Assembly: GCF_010015585.1 (NCBI RefSeq)
Contig: NW_022985077.1
Coordinates: forward strand, 376,921-440,920
Direction of reading: 5' to 3'
Source of the DNA: Eremomyces bilateralis CBS 781.70
Taxonomy: Eukaryota > Ascomycota > Dothideomycetes > Eremomycetales > Eremomycetaceae
DNA: 64,000 nt
Below are positions 24,126-34,458 of this stretch, one piece after another; position 1 is the stretch's first letter; each line of letters begins with the position of its first letter. The notes under the pieces were generated by a model, which did no database searches, had not been told where the DNA came from, and saw only the letters and a program-made list of their open reading frames with translations. The position numbers were made by a program, and so were the translations under genes.

Positions 24126-25086
24126 GGTGACGGGTTATTGGAGGGGGGATGGACCATAGGCGGTGCGAAGGGGAGTGATGGAGCGACTCGTGCGGCCGCT
24201 AGAAGGTTGCGGAGTGGACGAGCGGTTGTCAAGGGGAATCGCAGCGCCGCACTTGCTAGGTTTCATTTGTACATGGGATTGAACAGGACGGTAGTTCGAA
24301 GGATTAAGAGTTGAAAGGAGGTTGTTTCGAGGCGGTATTCCAGGAGAAATGAACTTGTCGACAGCAGTCGCTCATCGTCTTACTCCCGTACGCGAATCGA
24401 GTGTTCAGGGTCTGATCGTGGACTGACATAAGATCCCTCGTCTCTAGCCTGATCGGGTATCGGTCGTGATCAGCGGGGGTAGTATTTCCAAATGGTCCAC
24501 TCAGGGCTTGGGGCTGTGTAAGGTATATTCAACTACTCGTCAAGTACGGAGGATAATTTTATAGAAAATGGAATGTGAGACGAATAATCGTGTGTATCCT
24601 GAGGACGGTGGATGAGAATGAGACGAAAAGGGTCCCCCTACCTGGATGGATTTATATTTTATCACGCGTGGCTGGGTCTCCCGTGGTTTCGTAATACGTA
24701 ACTCGCCCAAAGGGTTTCAGCTGGCTCCCAATCAGCCATTCGGGATTCTGTCAATACGATGGATTTGTGGTATACCAGCCGGTTGATACCCAATTTGCTA
24801 CGAGAAGTCGTCCTTTGACGTCAAATTGAGTAAGCAGGGTCTGTGGATTGATGAGTTTCGTCGGATCTTGGTGTAGACTGGCTTTCGACAGGCAGAATAC
24901 ACACGACGGTAAGAAAGTCAAGGAAGACAGTCGTGATAGAATAGATAAACTAAACAACATCATGGACATGTCTATCATGCTAGCTAAAAGACTAGACTCA
25001 AGCCCAACCCAGGGGTATATCCACACATGCACCTATATACGCCTGCCCAACTCCAGGAATGCGATCATCAACCATAATATACCCGT
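24126..25086. other. Spacer: upstream of SUR1-type gene and 3' of KIN17
   Basis: The 961-bp stretch holds the promoter of the SUR1-type gene and the 3' end of KIN17. It includes a perfect 12-bp palindrome TTTGACGTCAAA at 24814-24825, which contains the CRE/ATF core TGACGTCA. No gene is supported. Confidence 0.5.
24814..24825. promoter_or_regulatory. CRE-like palindrome
   Basis: TTTGACGTCAAA is a perfect 12-bp palindrome holding TGACGTCA, the binding core of ATF/CREB-type bZIP factors such as fungal AtfA. It lies about 690 bp upstream of the SUR1-type start and 260 bp past the KIN17 stop, so it may be functional or fortuitous. Confidence 0.35.
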
Positions 25087-26082
25087 TCATGACATCTTCT
25101 GCCGCTTCGCACCCAATCCAGACTGTCCTGGCCCTCCCCTTCCCCTCTTCCGCTCCATCTCCTCCCTCATGATCCTCTCCGCTTCGCTCATCTTCTTCGG
25201 CTGCGGCATCACGGGCCCCGCCTTCTTCCCCGCCAACGGATTCTTCTTCGCCGACAACGGATTCACCTTCGCCTTGCCCAAAGAGATCCCTACCGATGGC
25301 TTATCCGCCGTAGAACCGTTAGCGGTGGCCGGCGCCGCCGCCTTAGGCGTGAAATCCAGCGCGATCTTCTCTCCCTCTTTCCGCTCCAACTCCCTCGCCT
25401 CGTTCGGCTGTATCATTTCCTCCCCGACAGCCGCCTTCGCGCGCTCGACTTGCTCGGCGATCTGCCGCTGCTCGCGCTCTTCGTCGCCCTTGTCTTGCCG
25501 CTCCTTGCGCTGGACCGCCTCTTTCCGGCGGAGCGCTTCGGGGGTGTTGTCGATCCACTGGATGAAAAGGCCTTTGTCGGTCTCCTCGACACGGCAGATG
25601 CCTTCGCGGCCAAGGTGTTGGGCTAGTTGGGTCAGGCTGGACCATTTGGTGGCGTTCATGTGGGTGTGTGATTTGTTCGCGATATACTCTTGGTACTGCG
25701 CATCCGATGTTAGTAACCTAATATTGAGGGAATAAGGGAAAGACACGTACGAATTTATTCATATGGACCTGCTTCTCCCCATGAGCGGTCCTCAGTAACT
25801 GAAGAAAGTCTTTCAGGAACTGGTTCGAGTAGTCGTTGATGAACTTGTTGGAATTTTCGCCGACGAGAAGCATTTGTCGCACATGCGCTTCGGACATGGT
25901 ATGTTGCTTGAAGCCATTCTCATCTCGCATCTGTCTCTCGCATCTATGATCTTGTCAGCCATGATCGCCCAAGTCGAGGCGGGGAGATCTTACACTTGAC
26001 AGTACCATCGTAATCGCTGTAGACCTTTGGACTTGAGTTTGTTGTTGAGGTATTTCGTCGAACCCACTTCGGCTTTCGGCAT
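25087..26082 (-). CDS. kin17: KIN17 family DNA/RNA-binding zinc-finger protein
   Basis: Kin17 (yeast Rts2) is a nuclear protein linked to DNA replication, repair and the spliceosome. Exons 26082-25994, 25943-25751 and 25695-25087 give 296 residues. A C2H2 zinc finger (C-x2-C-x12-H-x5-H, starting YCQVCERQ) lies at residues about 28-50, crossing intron 1. It is followed by the Kin17 winged-helix domain with FLQLLRTAHGEKQVHMNKFY, HMNATKWSSLTQLAQHLGRE and FIQWIDNTPEALRRKE. The remainder is charged coiled coil, then a Lys/Gly-rich tail ending GAKRQKMS. The C-terminal SH3/KOW region of animal Kin17 is absent, as expected for fungi. Introns are GT-AG with CTGAC or CTAAC branch points. The gene is head to head with a chitin synthase gene. 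Confidence 0.95.
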
Positions 26083-26516
26083 CTTGCCAGGAGAATGAGA
26101 ATGTTACAGCAGTAAGCACCTGTAGATGCCCTCACACCATAGAATAATGCACCGGCTCTTGTGTAGTTGTGTAGTTGTGCTCCCATCGTTCTGATTTCGA
26201 AGTGGCGTTGAGGCGGAAGGCGATGACACGTGACTCAGCCCTACGGTACTACCGGCGGTTGCCCTACCAACGGCTCCCATGCACCACAACACTCCAGCCA
26301 GGCACATGAAACACTCCACCAGAGACCACCATCTTTCCGGCTTGACTCCATCTCAACTCTGATTCAATGTCGCTTGAAATCAATCGATACTCTATTTTGG
26401 AACTTTTGGAGCCATTATTTCCTGTCCCGAGCCTAAAAAGTCTTAGCTTCATCGTGTCTTAAACAATCTGCCTCTATCAACAAAGTTTATAGTGCATGCG
26501 ACGATAGATTCCGCCC
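26083..26516. promoter_or_regulatory. Divergent promoter KIN17 / chitin synthase
   Basis: A 434-bp spacer lies between divergent start codons. It contains a fused CACGTG plus TGACTCA element at 26227-26237, i.e. an E-box overlapping a Gcn4/CpcA-type bZIP site. The promoter role is inferred from orientation. Confidence 0.5.
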
Positions 26517-29500
26517 ATGGATCCTTCCAACGACCCGCCCGGGTATTCTGGCCCTCCAGCATATGAGGATGACAGTTCAGATATTACAGGTGCCCGCCAC
26601 CATGGTGCATCAATGCGACTACTCGCATCCGGAGACGATGGCAGTTACAGACCGTCAGTACCCCAGCCTTCATCTCCCTCTGTCAGCATTCCTCCAGCAG
26701 CTCTTCCAAGACATTCCGCGCTTTACCGTAGGGAAGTACCCAACCACCGCCAGGCCGTCGAGGTAAAGGTCGAGAAAGCTCTCAAAGAGCTTCTGGACGA
26801 AGCCAAGCAGACGTTCATGGCCGAAGACCAGAAGACATATCGCGGTGCTAATCATCTCAAATCTCCCGGCTTGCCGAATGCTTCTCCTCTCCGTAATCAA
26901 GTTTCCTTCGAAGAGAACAACAACTCATATGCAAGCAACAACAGACCTTCCCCGATCCGCTCCTACCGCCGCCCGATCTCGTCGCTCAGCCATTCGCGCT
27001 CCGGATCCGTCCTCGACCACGCCCCCGATATCCCCCCGCCACAGACGGATGCACCGCCGTACATGCATTCGCGGTCGCCGTCATCTCTATCGCGCCATTC
27101 GCCCACTCGCTCATGGACGCCGTCCCGTGCTTCGACCGGAGATTGGACCCGTCCGCCCGCATCGAACGTGCCATATGAACCGGTCGACATCAACGGCAGC
27201 CCCAGGCCCGGCACGCCATCTTCGCACTATGGCGGCAGCCCGAAACGGCCGTTGCCGCCCGCGCCATTGTTTGCGGGAGGTAGGCCGATCTCAAGAGATT
27301 CTGCGAGTGGTGTCGACATGACCACGATCCCGATCAACGACGGTGACGACCCGTTCGGTTCGTCGATCGGCGGGACTAGAACTCGTCCGGATCTCACCAA
27401 CAGAGAATCTTTCATGTCAGAAGACACATTCACATCGGACAGCTACCCGGAGAAGGAGTTCGCTGAGAACTATGGACCGGCGCCTGACGGAGCTCAAACT
27501 CGGCGCGGCGCGAGAGAGGCTCTGATGACCAAGAAAGAAGTACGCCTTGTCAACGGTGAACTGATTCTTGAGTGCAAGATCCCAACCATCCTATACAGCT
27601 TCCTTCCCCAGCGCAGCGAGGTTGAGTTTACTCACATGCGCTACACCGCCGTGACCTGCGATCCGGATGATTTCGTCGACAAAGGTTATAAGCTGCGACA
27701 GAACTTCGGAACGACACTACGAGAAACAGAGCTGTTCATCTGCGTGACCATGTACAACGAAGACGAGATCGGCTTCACGCGCACGATGCACGGGATTATG
27801 CGCAACATTAGCCACTTCTGCTCGAGACAGAAGAGTCGAACGTGGGGTAAAGACGGGTGGCAGAAGATCGTCGTCTGCGTCGTTGCGGATGGCCGTGCGA
27901 ATGTCCATCCGAGGACACTCGACGCACTGGCTGCGATGGGAGTCTACCAGAACGGAATTGCGAAAAACACCGTTAATGATAAGGAAGTTACTGCGCATGT
28001 ATACGAATACACGACGCAAGTCTCCTTGGACGGCGACCTGAAGTTCAAAGGTGCCGAAAAGGGCATCGTTCCATGCCAGATGATCTTCTGCCTCAAAGAA
28101 CGCAACGAGAAGAAACTCAATTCCCATCGCTGGTTCTTCAACGCTTTCGGCCGCTCCCTGAACCCCAACGTCTGCATTCTCCTCGACGTCGGCACCAAGC
28201 CGGCTAACACCGCGCTCTACCATCTGTGGAAGGCCTTCGACACCGACTCGAACGTCGCCGGTGCCGCAGGGGAGATCGTAGCCGGGAAAGGCAAAGGATG
28301 GCTCGGTCTTTTGAATCCTCTGGTCGCGTCGCAGAACTTCGAGTACAAGATGTCAAATATCCTCGACAAGCCGCTCGAGTCGGTGTTCGGGTACATCACG
28401 GTCCTTCCGGGTGCGCTGAGTGCATATCGATACCACGCCTTGCAGAACGACGAGACGGGGCATGGGCCGCTCAGTCAGTACTTCAAGGGCGAGACCCTGC
28501 ATGGACAGGATGCGGATGTCTTCACCGCCAACATGTATCTTGCGGAAGATCGTATTCTCTGTTGGGAGCTGGTCGCGAAGCGGAATGAGAGATGGGTGTT
28601 GAAGTATGTTCGGAGTGCGAAAGGCGAGACGGACGTGCCAGGTAAGCAATATCTCTAGAAATGGGGAAGAGATAACGCTGACAGCCGTTAAAAGATGCCG
28701 TTCCTGAATTTATTTCTCAGAGAAGACGCTGGTTGAATGGCGCGTTCTTCGCCGCGGTGTACTCCCTCCTCCATTTCAAGCAGATCTGGAGGACGGATCA
28801 TTCGGTCTGGCGCAAAATCCTTTTGCATATCGAATTCGTCTACCAGGCAATTCAACTCGTCTTCACATACCTATCACTAGTAAGTTTCCGCTATGAAATA
28901 CTGAGCAAGCACTTACCGATATAGGCAAACTTCTACCTCACCTTCTACTTCATTGCTGGATCCCTCGGAGATCCAGAGATGGACCCGTTTGGTCATGGGA
29001 TTGGAAAAATCATCTTTTTCATCCTCCGCTACACGACCATCCTCCTAATCTGCACGCAGTTCATCTTGTCGATGGGAAATCGACCGCAAGGAGCCAAGCG
29101 CATGTTCCTCGCGTCGATGGTCATCTACTCCATCGTCATGGCATACACGACGTTCGCCAGTCTCTACATCGTCATCAAGCAGCTAAAAAACGCTGATTCA
29201 ACCTTGGGAATAGGCAACAACCTCTTCACCAACCTCGTCGTCTCCACCCTCTCCACCATCGGCCTCTACTTCATCATGTCCTTCCTCTACCTCGACCCCT
29301 GGCATATGTTCACCTCCTCCGCGCAGTACTTCGCTCTCCTCCCCAGCTACCTCTGCACCCTGCAAGTTTACGCCTTCTGCAACGCCCACGACGTCACCTG
29401 GGGCACCAAAGGCGACAACATCAGCCGCACAAATCTCGGCTCCGCGCGCGGCACCGGAAAAAACAACGTCGTCGAGGTCGAGATGCCCTCGGAGCAACTC

Positions 29501-29989
29501 GACATCGACTCCTGCTACGACGAAGCGCTCCGCAACCTCCGCGACCGCCTCGAGGTCGCCAAGCCCGGCATCAGCGACGTCCAGGCTCAGGAGGACTACT
29601 ACCGTGCAGTGCGCACCTACATGGTGCTCGTGTGGTTGTGCGCCAACGCCATCCTCGCCATGGCCGTCAGCGAGGCGTACAGCAGCACACACGTCGCGAA
29701 CAACTACTACCTCACCGCCATCCTGTGGGCGGTGGCGGCACTAGCGCTATTCCGCGCGGTCGGCAGCTCGGCGTTCGGGGTCATCAATGTTATTCATTCC
29801 ATCGCGGAGGGGAAGATGAAGTGGTCAAGTCAGTGGGAGGAGTCGTCGAGGGGTTATGGGCGGTCGTCGACGACGGGGAGTGGGGTCAGTGGGGGGGCGG
29901 CGTGGTTGAGAGGGAGGGGGTGGGGGATCGGGGGGAAGCTGAGCTTTTTGAATCCGAGGACGTGGGGGGGTGCGGTGGGAAAGGCGTGA
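26517..29989 (+). CDS. chs: Chitin synthase, division 1 (class I/II-like)
   Basis: This is a plasma-membrane GT2 enzyme that polymerises UDP-GlcNAc into chitin for the cell wall. Exons 26517-28641, 28695-28879 and 28925-29989 give 1124 residues. The N-terminal 330 residues are disordered, rich in Ser, Pro and Arg and longer than usual. Then come the Chitin_synth_1N region ([19 protein letters not shown]), the catalytic domain with [12 protein letters not shown] and [15 protein letters not shown] at about 675 and the chitin synthase signature QRRRW at about 720. Seven or so membrane spans follow (e.g. [18 protein letters not shown]). The C-terminal [14 protein letters not shown] resembles class I/II rather than class III. 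The exact class needs a tree. The last exon ends in a Gly/Ser/Arg-rich tail. An AATAAA lies 114 bp past the stop. Confidence 0.95.
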
Positions 29990-30102
29990 AATCGTCTCGG
30001 ATCTGGATGATTATAATGGAGTCAGGATTAATGATGTTCGGGATGTTTGGGATGGATTGGGATGGTAGTCAGGGAGGCGTTTGGGATTACCCTTTTCTTT
30101 CC

Positions 30103-30108
30103 AATAAA
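30103..30108 (+). terminator. AATAAA polyadenylation signal of the chitin synthase gene
   Basis: A canonical AATAAA lies 114 bp downstream of the chitin synthase stop, within the short spacer before the convergent minus-strand gene. Fungal signals are often degenerate, so this match is suggestive only. Confidence 0.4.
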
Positions 30109-30181
30109 AGTTACCAATCAGGGCACTCTTCAGTCATCGACTCATTTTCCCTTTTGAGTTCCCCGATAAACTGCCCCTTGC

Positions 30182-31572
30182 TCATCGCGGACGCCGCCAC
30201 GCCTCATACTTATCCCAAATGCAACTCTCGCTCAACAACAGCCGTCTCCCGCACGTACACGCCGGATACTCATCCAGCGCCAGCCACGGCCGTGTCGCCG
30301 CCGCCGCCCTCATCAACGCATCCAGCTCCCTTCGAACCGTTCCCCTCTCTTCGTCTTCCTCGGTCTCGTCGATCGTCAGGCGGATCTCCACCTCTGCAAG
30401 CCGCGCGACGTGTTGCAGGAAGTTCCGCGCGCCCTCGTAGTGTCGGATGCCGTGCGGTTCACCTAGCGCTGGAGTGGTGAAGACGGCCTCGGCGCCGTTG
30501 TACCATGGGGCATGCCACCAGAAGTCTTTGTCGATCAGGAGCTCGAATGCTTTCAGACCTGGTGTCGTGTGGACCAAGGCGTTGAAACTGGGCTGTTATT
30601 GTCGATTCTGGCTCAGGAGAGGGTAGCTTACATGCGTCTCCAAGCGCCGATGAAGGTTCGGGGAGCCGGGGGGATGGATCCGGTGATGTTGTAGCAGCCT
30701 TTGAACTTGATGGATGCGTCGGTGCAGAACCGCATGCTCATGTTACGGATATACCGCAATCGAGGCATCCTATCATGCAAGAATGCAAGCGTTGACTTTG
30801 CGGTACCTATCAACCATTAGTCTCATATGCATACGACTTAAGGGTCACCCGGCCCACCAAGAAACCGAAATTGATTCTCTCCGTAAAATATCGTCGCCGC
30901 TTCTTCTCCAACAGATCGATTGACTTGAAACAAAGCTACAATAGGCCACGTCCCAGAACCTAATAGCCGACACGTATATGTGGTTCTCTTGCGCACTACT
31001 CGCGAATCGCCAACATCCACTTCATATTCCGTCCGCCGTTTCAATGTCGTCGGAACACTGTATGTCGACCAATCCCCTACGCTAACCCTCCCTCGACGAA
31101 GACAAATCTGATAGATCCGCGTCTTGATCGAGGGAGGCAGGTCCACGAACCGGAAGATCGGCGTCGCATCTTCAATCACGACATCCTTCGGCGCGTCTAC
31201 GTCGATCTGCTGCCCAGTCACCAGCGCCACCGCCTCCCGAAGAGATCTCCAGACCTTCACGCATTCTCGCGGATACCCACCAATCCGCCAGCTCACCTCA
31301 TCCACAATTTCCAAGTACTCGTCGACAAACCCAGAGTCCATGTAGTCCCCCGACAGCAGCGCGTTCCGCAGCCGATCCGGCACGGACTCGGGTCGCGACG
31401 AGCGAAGGTCATGGTACAGGCCGGCGGGGAGGGAGGTCACGCGGACGAGGAAGATGAACTTGAGGCTTTGGTGGAAGACGCTGAGCCTGTAGGGCGTGGC
31501 GGTAGATAGATCTTCGGCGGTCATGAATGGTGGGGTGTCGCAGACACGGTGGAGGACCCAGTTACGCGCCAT
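30182..31572 (-). CDS. Uncharacterised fungal protein, 2EXR/F-box-like region
   Basis: I do not recognise a precise orthologue. Exons 31572-30849, 30806-30632 and 30587-30182 give 434 residues, and the frame closes at both GT-AG introns. In the middle, FVDLPPSIKTRIYQICL followed some 70 residues later by FQVNRSVGEEAATIFYGENQ is the pattern of the large fungal family (2EXR or F-box-like proteins) with a leucine-rich start and an EAxxIFYGxNxF motif. The N-terminal 130 residues are unrelated to anything I know. The C-terminal exon contains TIDETEEDEERG, a short Cys pair (ACTCGRRLLL) and an Arg-rich end. Function is unknown; such proteins are thought to act in protein-protein contacts, possibly ubiquitin ligase adaptors. 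Confidence 0.75.
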
Positions 31573-31924
31573 GACTACCGATTATGGGATAACGCCAGAG
31601 TACCAAGATGTCTCTAGTGCCAAAATCAAGCCAGCTGGAGGACAGGAATAACAATACACGAAGGAAGGACTACTCAACGAATGAAAACGGCAGTAGCATG
31701 ATGGGTGAAGTGGTCGGGATGAATAGAAAATGCCCAACATCAAAATGAAGGACGACAAACTATCGCACTCAATCAAAGCATCCAAAGCGCAACTTGATCA
31801 TTTCATATCCTTTTAGTATTTGTAACTCGAAGTATCTTCCAAACGTGCATCAATTATCAAATATCAAATGTTCTTGAGAAATGTCAGCAGCAATGTTGGG
31901 GTTGTGACACTAACCCAATTCGGC
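31573..31924. other. Short spacer upstream of the 2EXR-like gene
   Basis: 352 bp with no recognisable element or ORF of note. It presumably contains the promoter of the 2EXR-like gene on the minus strand. Confidence 0.4.
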
Positions 31925-32425
31925 CTAGCGTTCTCTTACCGATTCCACACTGTGCCAAGCCTCTCCTCCAAAATCCTCACCCACACAACGCCTCCTCCCA
32001 CTCTCATCAACTGCGACCGCACAATCATCGTCAATTTGCATCGTCAACACTCGCAACGATGCCGGTACGTTCTCGAATCCATCCGTCGATGCTTCAGATG
32101 ATATTAATGCCGCCATAGTCCCACAAGTCTTTCCGAACCAAGCAGAAGCTTGCGAAGGCCCAAAAGCAGAACAGGCCCATTCCTCAATGGATCCGTCTCC
32201 GAACCAACAATACCATTCGGTGCGGAATCCCTCACATCCATCCTTCTTGAGAGATAGAATCATTAGGATAGGGTAGAATACTGACGAGAAGAACTGCAGG
32301 TACAACGCTAAGAGGAGACATTGGCGCAAGACCCGCATCGGAATCTGATTTCGATCCCCTCTCGAACTGCATCTCATTCTCGGCGCCGGCGGATTTTCCT
32401 TTTTCGGGGCCATCATGGACAGCAT
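31925..32425 (-). CDS. Doubtful small protein with one membrane segment
   Basis: A single open frame from an ATG at 32425 to a TAG at 31925 gives 166 residues. A basic start ([14 protein letters not shown]) precedes a hydrophobic stretch, [20 protein letters not shown], that could be a membrane span. Then come Trp/Cys-rich residues ([19 protein letters not shown]) and an acidic end. A GTAAGA near the end (SVESV, then R) could be a donor, so the C-terminus may differ. No family is recognised and there is no neighbour evidence. It may be a lineage-specific gene or a chance ORF. Confidence 0.3.
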   Translation of the reverse strand: MLSMMAPKKENPPAPRMRCSSRGDRNQIPMRVLRQCLLLALYLQFFSSVFYPILMILSLKKDGCEGFRTEWYCWFGDGSIEEWACSAFGPSQASAWFGKTCGTMAALISSEASTDGFENVPASLRVLTMQIDDDCAVAVDESGRRRCVGEDFGGEAWHSVESVRER

Positions 32426-32641
32426 GACAAAACGATTCGAAGGATGTGGTTTCAAAAGCAAGAACGGGAGCGGAGGATAGTGGCCATCGACACAACCCTG
32501 GAACACCTTCGGGGGAGAACGGTGGATATCACTCTATGATTGTACATTCGAGCATGACCCTACTTGAATGTTATGGCTTCCCACAAATTGCATGGCTGGT
32601 TACAAATGAACCGATCCGGACCGCTTCTCAATACCACTCAC

Positions 32642-33608
32642 TCACGCAGCCCCGCCATGTTGAATCGCCAATTTCGGAGCCTGTCAACCGTAAGCCTCGT
32701 CGTTCCCATACCTGCGCATCGGACTCACCTGCGCCAAATCGACCACCAAGCACCGCTGCTCCATCTTCCCGCAGATCTCGTAGACGGCCGCCTTCCCCTC
32801 GCGGATCGAAATCACCGTGCTGCTCCCTGCATAGCACGCCTCCCCCTCCTGCCCGCACCGGTTCGCAATCACCAAGGTGACCGGCCGCCCACCCGCCGTC
32901 CCTAGGAACGGATAGAACCGCTCCACCCAGTAGGCCAGCGTCTCCATGTCCGGTTGATAGGGCAGCTCTTCTAGCTCCTGGGGCGTCAGCCGTGTGAGCC
33001 ACGCCATCGACAGCACGACCAGCGGCGCGCCGCTCGACAGCGCGTGGTGCGCGAACTCGTAGGCGTCCCAGGGCGCTTGGAACTGCTTCGGGTTGATATC
33101 CATGCAGATTCCCATGCAGACGTCGCCCAGCTCGTATAGATCGTCGTGGTAGAACCCGGTGCCTTCGTTCGCCCATGTCTCGTCCGTGTAGTAGAGGAAC
33201 GTCTTGCGGTAGTGCGCGACCATGTTCCCGGTGGGGCCGACGGTGACGGTGGAGTTGTAGTGCCGTTTGGGCTCTGTCACGGTCGTTTCGGGGTAGCCGA
33301 CTGTGACGTGACAGCGCAGTCGCTTTGCGGTTGTCGTGGCCCATTGTGTTGAGACGCCTGCTGCGGTTGGTTCTAGGTAGGGTGATATTGCTTCCGTGGA
33401 CGGGAAGTTGTAGCCTTTTCAGGTGTAAGCCATGCCCGCTCGCCATCGTAGAACAGAGAAAAGCGTGCGTACCAGAAAACGCCATTTCCGGCAAAACCAA
33501 CCACTTCACGCTGCCTGGTGTGAGCCCACTGAGCAGATAGTCCGCTTGGGCGATGTTCTGCTGCACTTCCCCCAGCTTGGGCGCGGTTTGCAGGATTGCG
33601 ACTTTCAT
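32642..33608 (-). CDS. nta1: Carbon-nitrogen hydrolase, NTA1-like protein N-terminal amidase
   Basis: NTA1 deamidates N-terminal Asn and Gln and feeds proteins into the Arg/N-degron pathway. Exons 33608-33473, 33414-32729 and 32680-32642 give 286 residues. The nitrilase catalytic triad is visible: Glu41 in WLVLPEMAFSG, Lys116 in YRKTFLYYTDE and Cys149 in GICMDINP. The YYTDE and MDINP contexts fit NTA1 rather than other nitrilases. The final 39-nt exon adds APKLAIQHGGAA after a GTGAGT/GACAG intron. It is shorter than yeast Nta1 (about 457), a usual difference for mould homologues. Start ATG at 33608 gives MKVAILQTAPKLG, the normal nitrilase beginning. Substrate specificity is inferred. Confidence 0.9.
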
Positions 33609-34458
33609 GATGGAGATATCGGGTCGATCTCGGTGTCCGACTCGGACGGTTAAGCTTATTTAGGACCGCTTTAGGAATTGGAGGTCATGTTTCTACACCA
33701 GAAGATTTGGAGTGGTGGGGGAGGGCGATTCTCGTTGACGCTATCAAAGGAACGGCGCTGTTAGAATTTCCTTTTTGAGTAATTGGATAATGGGATTTGA
33801 ATGTTAAGTAGCTGGCATGAAGGGTCTTTGAATAGAATGTGGCTGGGGAGTATCAATACCAGTATTCCGATTATTCCTCTATGAGTTGATAGGTATAGTG
33901 GATGTCCAATATGAACATGCTTCATGCATCAGTCAATGGTATGCTTTAGAGTTGACTATGACGTACTTCGGCCTCGTAACCCGTGTACTCTAGAACCATG
34001 TGTAAAGTTCTATTATTTGGTATATTGATCTCATTGGAGTTATCGTGAAGTTGGGTCGTTCATAGAGATTACAGAGTCCGGTTCAGTCATCAGGGATCTT
34101 CATATTGGAAACCTTACTGACCAATCGGAGAAGAGCCGCCCCAAATATTTCACGATCTTGAGTAATGGGGTACGGAGGCAATTCTAACCTCTGGCGATGT
34201 CTGTCTTCTAGTACAATAGGTCAATTTATCTCTATTATATTTCCTGCTGAGCAGTGTATTGAGGCAGGTCTGTCCAACAAGCATTGCCGGCAATTTTGAA
34301 TGAAAATGGCTCAATACTCCTGGTGATATCTCCAAGGCAAGTCCCTCCCGATAGAACCCGGGTCCTCATAGCGTGGACTGAATGTCTGACCTGGCAAACA
34401 GGTAACCAGTACTCCAGGGGAATGGATCGGTGACATTAAAAGCCGAGCACCGCTACCA
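33609..34458. other. AT-rich divergent spacer NTA1-like / COQ8
   Basis: 850 bp between divergent start codons, AT-richer than the flanking genes and without long ORFs. It likely contains both promoters. I see no repeat or recognised site. Confidence 0.45.

Noticed and set aside
29198-29692. Minus-strand ORF within the chitin synthase last exon
   Set aside because: Shadow of the membrane-domain coding strand, no motif.
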